From: Hydractinia symbiolongicarpus
Taxonomy: Eukaryota > Cnidaria > Hydrozoa > Anthoathecata > Hydractiniidae
Length of the DNA stretch: 64,000 nt
Direction of reading: 5' to 3'
NCBI RefSeq assembly: GCF_029227915.1
Contig: NC_079882.1
Span: 21,023,001 to 21,087,000, forward strand
Shown here: piece after piece, positions 29,931 to 40,500 of the stretch
Position numbering within the stretch: the stretch's first letter is position 1
How the letters are laid out: every line of letters starts with the position of its first letter
The notes under the pieces: model-generated
Told to the model about the DNA's origin: nothing
Databases searched by the model: none
What the model saw: the letters and a program-made list of their open reading frames with translations, nothing else
Translations under genes and position numbers: made by a program

Positions 29931-31796
29931 GGACAGACAGACAAAATACGGCTATTATTAAAGAGATGGGGTACCCCAATTAGGCTAGCATTTTGGGTAG
30001 TGGTTTTTAAAATATACATTAAATATTCAATTTTAATCCAATACGAAGGCTTTTAGTTCGCTTTACATACGGAATTTAGCGCCTCAGTTTGGTAAAAAGT
30101 TTTACTTTTACCTTCGGTTTACAACTCGTAGCTCCGTCGTATTTAAATTTTACATAATAATTTGCAAAACTGAGCCGCTGTTTGAAGTTAATCACTTTTA
30201 CCAAAAGATGAGCAATGTTGTAGGGTGCGGTTCCTAAAGAATGGTTGCTACATGTACGATGCAAACATTCTTTTATAGTTATTAAGGTATATTGTTAGCC
30301 TAGCCAGTTAACTAAGCCTCTTTTGAGGATATCAAATTCAGTTTCTATCGAACAAAATCTTAGACGCAAACAAATGTCAAAGCAAATCCAAAATATCGAA
30401 TCCACCTCATAGCAAACCCAAATTACAATCAAACAATAGGCACAAATTTAACGTAGTCACATCTTACCCTTTTAAAAAAATATAAGAATTAATTATACTT
30501 GTTCGGATGAGTGACTTCATTCGCGCTCAAAACAAAAGATTTTCCGATATTGACCACGTGAGCAAGGACCAATAAAGTTAACCAATCAAAAAGCGCAGTC
30601 AGTATTTTGACTGCAGGAAAATAGTTTGAGACCCAGCGTAATTTTTGCTACCTTAGCTATTCCGATTTCCTGGTGGTAAGAAAAGTTATGCTGGATCTCC
30701 TGGGTGATACATTGTATGTGGCTTAGTAAAATTCTTTTACAACTTTAGCCTCGTTTTTATGTTATTTGAACATTGTAAAGACAACTTAATTAGGAAAAAA
30801 AACCTTGCCGGCGAAGTGCCTCTTTTCCTACAAGTTATTTACATTCGGAAATAAATGCTAGCCTTGTTTCCATGTTATTAGGTCATTCACAAGAGAACAT
30901 TTAATTAGAAGATTTGCTGTGAGAACCTTGCATGGGGGAAGCCATTTTTTTCAAGCTACTTACCTTACATGTGAAATTATCGCTAATAAAAACCTCATCA
31001 GTCCGAATCTAATAGGACGGTTTCCATCTACAAAACTGGTCAGCAGCAAAAGAGACCAAATAATTATCTGGTATGTGGAATAAAACAACCACCTCAAACA
31101 CTACAGTTTTTAGTTAACCCACTTTGGTTTACCTTGCTTTTATCAAAAAGTCACAGAAGCTTTTTAAGTTTTGTGTTCTAAAAATTAACCATGGGTAAAA
31201 AAAAGATGAAGTATGTATAGATAGATAGCTAACTACGTTCAAATATGTAAATTCTTTTAAAACCCTGTCTGTTTTTCACTAGCACTAGACAATAAGAATC
31301 ACATAGTCAGCTATGTATATACCAAAAACACAGATTGCTGAAGCTATACATACAAGACAAAGATGAACAAACTTGTATTTTGCATAATAAGAGGCATAAG
31401 TAATGGTGAAATCAAAAGGTGCTAGCTTCTATCACGGGTACACTTAGCTTGTTTCTCACAAATAAATTGAACCATTTTTAAAGTTAGCAAAAGCAGCAGT
31501 ATTTTTTTGCGGAGCTCCGATCTAACAAAGAAATAAAATTATTTCTAAATCTGCTGTAAATATTGACGGGTGAAAAACATTCGCAATCTGTTATAGAAAT
31601 TGAAATTTGCCATCTTGTCTCAATATATTTTGCGAAGGATTGTACATATTGACCAGAGTGGAGAAAACTGCAGTGAGTTTTATATTTAGCATAAGTAGAA
31701 GTAGTAGCAATTAGGCAGCCAGTATGGAAAAAAATACAGAGATTCGTGTTGATAAATTTTATCGTTGGAGTTACACACAAAAATATGTTACATCAT

Positions 31797-34214
31797 TTAG
31801 TCAATCCACTCAACTGAATTATATTGAATAGTTTTATGATTATCTAAGCTATAAGAAGATCTGTATACATTTTCTATCATTCGATACTGAGGACTTCCGT
31901 CATCATTTGAGAAGTATTCTAAATCTTCATCCGACACGTTATAATTTTGACGAAATTCGGCCCAATAGGTGTCGAACATTTGATCGCTCACTTTACTGCG
32001 AACTCCATCGCACCTGTTTTCTTTCCCCCACCATTCAGATAAATTATAACTCTGCTTTCTGAAGCCATTATTGTTTAACTTGTCACACATTTCACACAAC
32101 CACTCGCGTGAATACGGCCATTCATCTCGTTGTATAAGTTTATATTTCTGCTTCCATTTGAAATACTTGTTGTACTCTTTGTCAGATTTTGTCAACATTT
32201 GTAAATGTTCTCCAAGTTCTTTCACATTTTTAAACTTTTGAATGTCGATATAAGACCCAGGTATAGCTACTCTGGGGTCAGCATAATTTGCCCCTCCTAG
32301 CACAAGAGGCACCACCCCATTAGCGATGGCATTATCCCAATATTTTTCTGTTACGTAATCATCACAAAAACGACTTTCAAAAGACAAGTGGAACTTATAT
32401 TGACTTATTATTTCACTGCATTCGTTAACGTTGGAATTTCCATCTGCTTTTTCACAAAAGACATTGTTTTGAAAATCACTTTGACAATTGCCACCCACAT
32501 AAACTTTGATATATTTCTCGATTTCTCGAGCAAGTGCGTTTCTTTGGTACATACCACAGTTGCTTACAAACCACACGGCAGCATTCTTTTTACCTTTCGC
32601 GTAATTTGTGTTGTACGCCGGCCTTTTTTCTAAACGTTTCAGCCCACGATATTTTCCATACGGCAAGTAAATATCACTTCTTGTGTCGTACGTCATTGTG
32701 ACGTTAAATAACCCGTCCAAATCAGCCAAGTCAGGTGTATTCACTGAATTTGAACTTTCTGAAGTAAAAAACACCCATCGTTGTTCGTTGCTTCGTCCGC
32801 CATATTTATTTAGATTTATTAAAAATTCTGTGTCTTTTTCATCTGGAATGTGAAAAACCACTGCATCGCTTTTATTAAAGAGACGTTTGTTATACGTAAA
32901 TACGCAGTTTCGAACAGGGCATTGAAACTCTTCAGTAATTTCATTAACCTTTTCTATCGGAATATCTGTCCATTCAACATCATGCCACAGAAAAGACCAC
33001 AACAAAACTAATTTTTTGTTCGGCTCAAGATTTTTCGCGCGCAAACCGTCAACATCTTGTACGTACTCTAGTTGTGTTTTGATATGATTTTTCCAATAAT
33101 TTTCAGAAAAATAACTATAGTCATCAGACTCGAAGGAACTTAATTTGTCTGCTGTTGCTTTTGGATATCCCCAATTTTTATCCGAAATTGAAGTCGTGCG
33201 TTCTGTAGTTTTAAACTTGCTTTTCTTTGCTACCCGATACTTATTTCGAGCTGTATAATTTACAGTTGAATTAAAATTTACAAACTTTTTCTCATTGTGA
33301 TTTTTGTTCGTAAGATCAGTCGATTGGTTTGTTAAGTTGATTACTGAAGTATTGTATGTTACTGAACGAGTTGGCTTTTTCTTATATTTTACTTTTTTGT
33401 GTTTTAATTTCGATTTTTGGACATAAGGTTTTTTCGTAACATTATTATACGAATGATTCGTTAAATCACTTGTTGAAGTATTGTATTGTACTGAACGAGT
33501 TGGCTTTCTCTTCAATTTTCTTTTCTTGTGTTTTAATTTTGACTTTTGGACATGAGGTTTTTTCGTAAAATCAATATACGAATGATTCGTTAAGTCTCTC
33601 GTTGAAGTATTGTATTGTACTAAGCGAGTTGGCTTTCTCTTCAATTTTCTTTTCTTGTGTTTTAATTTTGACTTTTGGACATGAGTTTTTTTCGTAACAT
33701 CAAGATACGAATGATCTGTTAAGTCACCTGTTAAAGTATTGTATAGTACTGAACGAGTTGGTTTTCTCTTTTTAATTTGCTGTTGATTTGATGTTGATTG
33801 TCTGAAATTTCTTTTTGCAACAAAAACATGCGATTGATTTGGTATTTCAGTTTTTAAAAGATTAGTGGTAACTAAGCTATTCAATGTCTTCTTCAACTTT
33901 TTCTTCTTCGATTTTGAGTGATTGAATATAAGCTTTTCAAATGTTGTGTCCTTGTTTGAATGCTTGTATCTTTTACGAAATGATTTTTGATCTCGGTGAT
34001 TTTTCGATTCGTATCGTCTTTTACTGGCAATATTCACCTTGATTCGATTTGGTTCGCTTATTGATGTTTCGTCACTGCTTAAGGCATATCTTTTCGTTTC
34101 GACTTTTTTGCTTTCGAATGCAAAAGAACCCCAGTAAATGATGAGAAATACCACAAGCAAACCGTAAAAAGCTGATATTTTCAATAATATCTTCCATGCT
34201 TTTCTAAGATTCAT
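31797..34214 (-). CDS. Alpha-1,3-fucosyltransferase (GT10) with repetitive stem, 805 aa, single exon
   Basis: This is one uninterrupted minus-strand frame. Residues about 9-29 form a single membrane anchor near the N-terminus (type II Golgi topology). Residues 30-395 are a long, Lys/Arg/Ser/Thr-rich stem containing four 43-residue repeats that begin KPTRS(V) at 151, 194, 237 and 280. The catalytic part (about 400-720) shows GT10 landmarks: WVFFTSESS, MTYDTRSDIYLPYG, VWFVSNCGMYQRN, and the donor-site block LSFESRFCDDYVTEKYWDN followed by VVPLVLGGANY. GT10 enzymes transfer fucose from GDP-fucose to N-acetylglucosamine of glycans in the Golgi lumen. Typical animal members are 350-450 aa, so the excess is the stem. 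A good acceptor just upstream (34230-34231) indicates a spliced 5' leader. The precise acceptor specificity cannot be read from sequence. Confidence 0.95.
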   Translation of the reverse strand: MNLRKAWKILLKISAFYGLLVVFLIIYWGSFAFESKKVETKRYALSSDETSISEPNRIKVNIASKRRYESKNHRDQKSFRKRYKHSNKDTTFEKLIFNHSKSKKKKLKKTLNSLVTTNLLKTEIPNQSHVFVAKRNFRQSTSNQQQIKKRKPTRSVLYNTLTGDLTDHSYLDVTKKTHVQKSKLKHKKRKLKRKPTRLVQYNTSTRDLTNHSYIDFTKKPHVQKSKLKHKKRKLKRKPTRSVQYNTSTSDLTNHSYNNVTKKPYVQKSKLKHKKVKYKKKPTRSVTYNTSVINLTNQSTDLTNKNHNEKKFVNFNSTVNYTARNKYRVAKKSKFKTTERTTSISDKNWGYPKATADKLSSFESDDYSYFSENYWKNHIKTQLEYVQDVDGLRAKNLEPNKKLVLLWSFLWHDVEWTDIPIEKVNEITEEFQCPVRNCVFTYNKRLFNKSDAVVFHIPDEKDTEFLINLNKYGGRSNEQRWVFFTSESSNSVNTPDLADLDGLFNVTMTYDTRSDIYLPYGKYRGLKRLEKRPAYNTNYAKGKKNAAVWFVSNCGMYQRNALAREIEKYIKVYVGGNCQSDFQNNVFCEKADGNSNVNECSEIISQYKFHLSFESRFCDDYVTEKYWDNAIANGVVPLVLGGANYADPRVAIPGSYIDIQKFKNVKELGEHLQMLTKSDKEYNKYFKWKQKYKLIQRDEWPYSREWLCEMCDKLNNNGFRKQSYNLSEWWGKENRCDGVRSKVSDQMFDTYWAEFRQNYNVSDEDLEYFSNDDGSPQYRMIENVYRSSYSLDNHKTIQYNSVEWID
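33330..33767 (-). repeat. 129-bp tandem repeats coding the fucosyltransferase stem
   Basis: Four units of 129 bp (43 codons), the last partial, each encode a KPTRSVxYNTST-DLTNHSY-VQKSKLKHKK type segment. Each contains potential N-glycosylation sites (NTS, NHS) and a basic lysine run. Confidence 0.93.
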
Positions 34215-36200
34215 GTGAAACTGTCTTACCTGTAAAATAAAAAAAATCAGATATAAAAATTGAACGCGTCAAGTTGAAGAAAAAAAGCGTTTAAGTTTCT
34301 GGAACAGAAATAAGGAGACGCTTCTGCGGCTGTGACACCTTGCAACACCCTCTTTGCTTTTCAGAGCATCGATTTTTATTTTTTATATCAGTACGAGAAA
34401 ATACAGGTTTTTAGTTTATTCAAGATCAAATAGCATACAATACACATTTATTTTTGTTTCATGTTTGATCAGCGTATAGGAATATACAGACATCATTTTT
34501 ATATAGCTAAGAAGCACCCTCAACCTTTACGCCCCCCCCCCCCCCCCTTCCTCACGAAAAATATGTGCAAACACAATTGATTTTTCATTTCCCCAAATTT
34601 TTTTGTTTGTTTGTTTTTGTTTAGTACATTACAAATATAGTTAGCTTCCCGGTAACTCGAACATCGGAAAATTCGAACTTTTATTATCTCGAATCATTTC
34701 CTTTTCCGCGTCCCATTTTTATTCCCATTTCGACCCAATTTCGTACTTCTATCACTTTTTCATCGCTAAGATTGCACCTTTTTCGGTAACACTGTGGCCC
34801 CACTTCTTAAAAAAATCACTTTAAATCGAACTATAATTTTATTTTAGACTAAATTCGACTTAATGGGAGCTTCGTTTAACTCGAACATTCGTTAAGTCGA
34901 ACTATTTTCCTCGCGGTCCATTGGAGTTTCGAGTTACTGGGAAACGTGAAAGTTTCACACAATCACAACAATTGATTTATTTCCCCCATGTTTTGTTTGT
35001 TTAATTTGTTTCTTTTTCTATAACTTTTACCGCTGTTCTTACCTTGTTCTCCTATACAACCACACATTTTTTTATTTTACACATCGGCTAGCTTAAAATT
35101 TACCTCCAAAAGTTATTTTTAAGTGGAAGTGAACGACTTAGTGAAGGGCTGGGTAGATAGAGAAAGTTCGTTTCCTAAGATAACTTCTAAACTGCAGTGA
35201 ACTCTTTTATCAAGAACACTTTCCATTGATCATCTCCATTTTTGTCTTTGACAAAATTACTCCGCGTTCGAAGTAAAACTTTGCCAAAACAAAGGTTTCG
35301 TTCAAACACTTATTTTCTTACGATTTATTATTGCTTTTGATGAAAGTGGTTTACAATAACTAAAAGTCAATTACTAATTAATTAGCCTTTTTTTAATTAG
35401 ATCTTTATGTATGAGTTGACGTGCTTGCTTCGAGTCGATCGTTCAGAACCTTTAGTAGACACTCAACAATATTAAAAAACATGCGCGATAAACCATGCTG
35501 AAGTTTATGACAACTAAAAAAAGTTTGCGGTTAAAACTTGAATTCTAATACAATTTAGAAAAATAAAAATAAAATTATTATTCTGGTTTATATCTTACCA
35601 TTCTTTATGCTTCTGTGGTAGCTATGCTTGTTTTCCAATCCTGTAGAATGATGTAACTTTCCTTAAACTTTGGCATGAACTTTTTTTTATAAACATTTTT
35701 GTTTCATTCTCTTCTTTCACAACATACGATTAAAATTCAAAATCTTTTTATAGAAAAACACGACACGTTTCCTTTGAGACGATCAGCTGCTCTCAGTCTT
35801 GCTGTGTTTTTATTTAAAAAACGCAGTTATAATATCTACCCCCGAATCGACTGTTATTTTTTTAATTAAGTGTTTATTTCAGCTATCAGAAAACATTAAT
35901 GTATTTTCGGAGGGGATTAGAAAACACGTTTAACAATAGCACAATTGTATGTGATAAATTCTTTTATAAAGCTTTGTGTTGTGGTCAAATAGAAATCATA
36001 AGGCTTAAAGATTTCTGCGCATCAGCATACCTAGAACACACTGCATGTAAAATGTGAACCAAACTTAAAAATAAAACTCGAAAATTCTTGATGTAAATTC
36101 TCTAAATTCTCTATCTATTGTTAAAAGCTGAGGACACGTGTGTTTAACTTAATCTATTCTCAAAAATAATAATAATAATATTTACAGCTCTTCTTTCGTA
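34215..36200. other. 5' flank of the fucosyltransferase gene
   Basis: The region contains the spliced 5' leader boundary (acceptor at 34230), a poly-C run at 34532, and a pogo/Tigger-like MITE at 34645-34945. Nothing else coding is supported. The leader exon itself was not located. Confidence 0.4.
34645..34945. mobile_element. Pogo/Tigger-like MITE
   Basis: CCCGGTAACTCGAACATCGG at the left is matched inversely by CGAGTTACTGGGAA at the right. Internal GTTAAGTCGAAC/AACTCGAAC words are typical of this class of TA-targeting MITE. The class is inferred from the termini. Confidence 0.6.
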
Positions 36201-36732
36201 CTTGTTTTCAACATGCTCTCCATCGTATAGCGTGCACTCCTTGCAGCGCGTACTCGCTATAACATCAGGAGCATGTTTGGCGGTATCTGAAATTGGTTTG
36301 ACATGAGATATGTTGCGGGTGATCTGGTGTCACCGATGTTTAGTTCTTGTTGTTGTGTGTGTCTGTTATTATCGGCATATTCTTTTGCTTTTTGCTTACT
36401 GTCTTGGTCATTTTTTTAGCTGTAATTCGATGGAGTCGTCAACTTTGCTAATAAAGTTGGGAATAGCACATTGCATTTTGCGATTATACATAAGATCGGC
36501 CATTATACGGTACGCCGTCAAGAACCTCTGCACTTCTTCGACGTACGACTTGTTTTTGATATGTGCTGTTCAGACTATTCTTGTCAATGGTAACATGAAT
36601 CTCTCGACCTCGCCATTTAGTTGTGGCCATAGGGATATATCTTTTTACTTCACTGGAACGGAACGGTGGTCCGTTATCAGAAACAAGTGTTTGTGAATGT
36701 CATCAAGTCTCTCCCTAGTGATGATTGTAACA
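36200..36732 (-). pseudogene. Gypsy retrotransposon integrase fragment
   Basis: On the minus strand, reading across shifts, integrase features appear: VSDNGPPFRS around 36670-36700, then LWPQLNGEVERFM, RIVQTAHIKNKSYVEEVQRFLTAYR, LMYNRKMQCAIPNF and DQDSKQKAKEYADNNRH down to about 36340. These match the catalytic-core end and C-terminal part of a Ty3/Gypsy integrase. It is separated from the reverse transcriptase fragment by a Harbinger-type insertion. The plus-strand open frame here is a shadow. Confidence 0.75.
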
Positions 36733-37800
36733 TCTTTTTCAACATTTCATCCAACATTGTAAATTTTTGATGTTGGATGAAATGTTGGACGCGGTTGAGT
36801 TGAACAAAAATTTCTCAAAAATAAAAAAAGAAGAAAAAAAATCATGTTAGATGATGTTGGATGAAGTTTGATCTCGATCAAACTTTTCATCCAACATTTA
36901 TAGCTTCATCCAACACAATTTACGTAATTTTCGAACATATTTTCGAACTTTTTTGTTGTGTGGACTTAATCAGCTGTGAGACGTTCAACCACAGCCTTAC
37001 AGCAACCTTTTACGATATAAGACACTGCATTCATTGAAATGCGGTACTGGAAGCTTAGTGATTTGAATGACTCGCCAGTGGCCAAGTAGCGAAGGATTAA
37101 GGCCAGTCGTTTGTCTGCTTCAATCAGTCTAGTCCCACCAACTCTTTCCTTTGGCAAGATAAAGTCAAAAATTTTACTCAGTACAAATTTGAAATCACCC
37201 ACATCCATCCGAAACATTTCCTGACACCCTTGTCTGTCTTCTATCATCAGTTCTTAGATAATATTTGTAAAATATCCTCTATCTTTTTCTTCTTTTTAGC
37301 CAATTTCGTCGGTTTTTCATCATCGGAATCCAATAATTTGTTTAAAATCATGATAGCTGCAAGGTCTTCCATGGTGAAAAGTCAAATAAATAAACACATC
37401 ATGTTGGATGAAACGTATTGGTTGAAGCAATTCAAATGCAAATTTCGAATTTTTCAACTTTCGAGATTCCAACAAATCTTCATCCAACATCCCAACAAAA
37501 ATGTTAAATGAAATGTTACGTAGTATACTAAGAAAATCGTAAAATGTTGAATGAAATTTGACTCAAATGCATCCAACATGAAAATTCATGAAAATTGTGT
37601 TGGATGAAGCTGAAAATGTTGGATGAAAAGTTTGACCGGAATCAAACTTTATCCAACATAATCCAGCATGATTTTTTTCTTCTTTTTTTATTTTGAGAAA
37701 TTTTGGGTCGACTCAAATTCATCCAACAATTCATTTCATCCAACATCAAAAATTTACGATGTTGGATAAAATGTTGGATGCATTTGAGCCGGCCTTAAGG
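36733..37800. mobile_element. Harbinger-type DNA transposon, long inverted repeats, inserted in Gypsy relic
   Basis: The left arm (about 36735-36930) and right arm (about 37600-37795) are imperfect inverted repeats of nearly 200 bp. They are built from many ATGTTGGATGAA words and share an unusual TTTCTCAAAAATAAAAAAAGAAG block. The core carries a partial transposase gene. The outer ends have diverged, so terminal sequence and target duplication cannot be fixed. Confidence 0.78.
36966..37247 (-). pseudogene. PIF/Harbinger transposase fragment (HARBI1-like)
   Basis: This 93-residue frame contains MFRMDVGDFKFVLSKI, an RLALILRYLATGESFKSLS block and FQYRISMNAVSYIV. These match the N-terminal region of PIF/Harbinger transposase-derived nucleases (FRM, LRYLATG, RISxxxVS). 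The DDE catalytic part is absent, so the element cannot move itself. Confidence 0.85.
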
Positions 37801-38280
37801 TATCACATCGATATCATTTTTTTTACAGCTTCTTTAAAGTAGGATTGCTGAATCCCCACTGGGCTTACGTCGCTGAACATGAGTGTTACTTTGTTTTCGT
37901 CAAAGTATGAAAGACACGACTTCTCGGATAATGTTATTGTCAATGTTGGAAACGCTTCTTGACAATCTGTATTCCCCTCAAATTTTACATCTTTGTGCGT
38001 TAAACGTCGGAGAGGATAAGTAATAGTAGTTCGGAATGAATCTTTTTAAATAATTAATCATTCCCAAAAAGCTTCTTAATGATTTACCGTCTGTAGGTCG
38101 GTTGACGTTTAGAAGGCTGTTAATTTTTGTCAGACTTGGTTTCATCCCCTCTGCTGAAAACACATAGCCGAAATATTCAAGCACTTGTGTAAGTTTAATG
38201 TTATTCCCTTGTCTGCTAGTCTCTTGAACACTTGTGTAAGGATGCTCTCATTTGTACCTAAGTACAAAAGATTGTAAATT
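37801..38280 (-). pseudogene. Gypsy reverse transcriptase / RNase H fragment
   Basis: Minus-strand coding runs from about 38270 downwards: LTQVFKRLADKGITLNLHKC, then after a frameshift LEYFGYVFSAEGMKPSLTKI with RSFLGMINYLKRFIPNY, then after another frameshift KDVKFEGNTDCQEAF and SYFDENKVTLMFSDVSPVG. These are the end of Ty3/Gypsy reverse transcriptase and the start of its RNase H. Two frameshifts make it dead. The segment abuts the Harbinger right arm at 37800. Confidence 0.82.
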
Positions 38281-39540
38281 AAATTTTTGCTGTTGTTTAT
38301 GATTTTTCGTTAAAAATATATCACGCAGTTCTATCAACGAACATAATTTGAAGATACTGTTTTTGGTCAAACACCACAAGTTTTAAAAGTTACGTCATCA
38401 AAAAACCAACGGCGTCGGCTTCATTCCGCGCTAACACAACAATAATCTTGATGTGCAATGAAAACCAAGCTTGGGCTATACTCTTGCATTATCCGTGGAT
38501 ACGCATCTTGAATTTTATGCCACTCGATCTTACGGGGACTGCGGCTAACCGTTTAAATTGAATTGATAGGGAAATACAGTACCTGGTCCTGCGGCATTGA
38601 TGACCTACGCGGATTTCACCCGTTTTAAAATTCGAAAAATTAACACTTTGGTCCAAACATACAAAATTTATTTGAATTTACTCCGCCTGCGCTCCGCCAG
38701 CAAAAACGTTTTGTTTATAAAAAAATGAATTACTAGCTTATTTTTCTCAGACAGGAATATTTTTTTCTATGTAGAACACAATAAAGTTTTTAAAGTAGTT
38801 TTTTTATGGACAAACTGAGATCTAAATCGTACAGATATTTTTCCGGTTACCTGATAAAATAATTCTTGTCCCCAACAAAATGCAAGATTTTTGTTAAAAA
38901 AAATTAATAAAAAATTCCCTATACAAAAATTCGGGAAAAAGAAAAAAATCTTGAGAATTTTTATTAAGAAAGTCATGCAAATACCACGGCGGAGAAGCAT
39001 GATCGGGGGCCGCAAAAGGGAGATACTGTTCGTTGTTATGGGCGTTACTATGCCTACACAATGATAATTTCGTCACAGATAGAAAAAGAAAAATATGAGA
39101 CCCGGCCACACGAATTATGATTAAATAATAACGTACAACTGTTATATGTTTTAGGCATGTATGACCAAGGTTTTAAAAATAAAGTAAAAAAAAAGATGGT
39201 TGACTTCGGGACTGGTTCGTTTCGTGGTTTTTGTGTGAGAATGTGATTTCCTCACGTACATATGTAGTTAACTCCTTTTACTATCTACTAAGAATAATCT
39301 GAGCTCAAGTTGGTCGCAACAGTCGTTTATTAAGCGAGGGTGTGTCTGTAAGAGTTCTGTTAGTGTTTAAAAATAAAAAAAAGCTAGAGAAACATGCTCA
39401 AATGCTATAATAAATGCTTAATTTCAAAGAACCTATCCACATGCAATGGTTTACGGCGTTTAAATATTATACCCATGCTCTTTGAATTTGTCAATTTTCA
39501 CTTGTCAATGTTCACAATAGACTAAAAGAGGACTTATAAG

Positions 39541-39690
39541 AGGATTTACCATAGCCTCGGGTTAACCCAAGCCATGTGAGGGAAATTGGGAATATAGCAC
39601 ACTGTGTGGGCCATTGGATGTTGCCGGGAGTTGTCTAGTAGAGCGCGGGCTCTAATTGGGTCTGCGTAGCTTAAAATGAGCATCTATCTA
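39541..39690 (+). mobile_element. SINE-like repeat, 3' part
   Basis: The segment GTTAACCCAAGCCATGTGAG followed by GGAAATTGGG is also present, reversed, at 59405-59440. The copy ends in ATCTATCTATCTAT, a short tandem tail like those on SINEs. Confidence 0.45.
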
Positions 39691-40056
39691 TCTATAATCT
39701 TTTGTTATTTGGTTAGTTCTGATACGTCCAACTGCATATTTTACATGGCTAGTCTCACAAATATCAAGGGATATACCCTAGTCTATTATTTCCAGGAGAG
39801 GACATGGCTTAGATGGAGAGTCCTAGAGCAGTGGGTATTTTTGGTAAAAAGGAATGGTCGTTTACAGTTTCTAGAACATTTCAGTTTCTGGAACATCTGT
39901 TGTTTAAATCCAGAAACCTGAAACTGGCTGTTAGAATCAAATTGGGAATTTAATCAAAAATTTGTCAGAGGACATACTATATCTTTCAAATTATGTGTAA
40001 TGCGATGGTTTGAGTTTAATGAATTGGGAAATTCAGGATGAATTTTATTTGGGAAA

Positions 40057-40500
40057 TGTGTATGTAATGTGAAAAAATTAGCAAAGGTGCTATTCTCGTG
40101 GTAATCCCTTACATGTTTCAGTTTTTTAAACATTTGACTTTGCGGTTATCATATGTTCGGTTTTCTGTTAATAATCCAATAACATTGGTGATAATGGTTG
40201 CTAAGTTGTAGTAAGAGTGTGTATGTAATGTAAAAAAATTAGCAAAGGCGCTATTCTCGTGGTAATCCCTTTCATGTTTCAGTTTTTTGAACATTTGACT
40301 TTGCGGTTATCATATCTTCGGTTTTCTGTTAATAATCCGATAACATTGGTGATAATGGTTGCTAAGTTGTAGTAAGAGTGTGTATGTAAGGTAAAAAAAA
40401 ATAGCAAAGGCGCTATTCTCGTGGTAATCCCTTACATGTTTCCGTTTTTTGAACATTTGACTTTGTGGTGATATTGGTTGTTAAGTTGTAGATAGTAGCT
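40057..40500. repeat. 161-bp tandem repeat, about 2.7 copies
   Basis: TATGTAATGT followed by a TAGCAAAGG(T/C)GCTATTCTCG block recurs at 40061, 40222 and 40383, an exact spacing of 161 bp. The third unit is partial. No open frame is preserved. Confidence 0.9.

Larger units (their letters stand above)
26115..31796. other. Intergenic between TDO and fucosyltransferase, several repeats
   Basis: This is the divergent-side flank of TDO (its promoter should be just above 26114) and the 3' flank of the fucosyltransferase. Recognisable contents are four MITE copies (26961-27043, 27061-27165, 28045-28558), a tandem GTGGAAAAATCCACGGG repeat (29720-29900) and a diverged direct repeat at 30747-30977 (TAGCCTCGTTTTTATGTTATT against TAGCCTTGTTTCCATGTTATT). 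Open frames at 28991-29397 are unassigned and unsupported. Confidence 0.45.

Noticed and set aside
30985-31025. CTCATCAGTCC...GGACGGTTTC resembling a hammerhead ribozyme core
   Set aside because: The order and orientation of the core boxes do not satisfy CUGANGA-stem II-GAAA on either strand, and stem I cannot form as needed.
36310-36696. 128-codon plus-strand frame
   Set aside because: It is antisense to the recognisable Gypsy integrase fragment.
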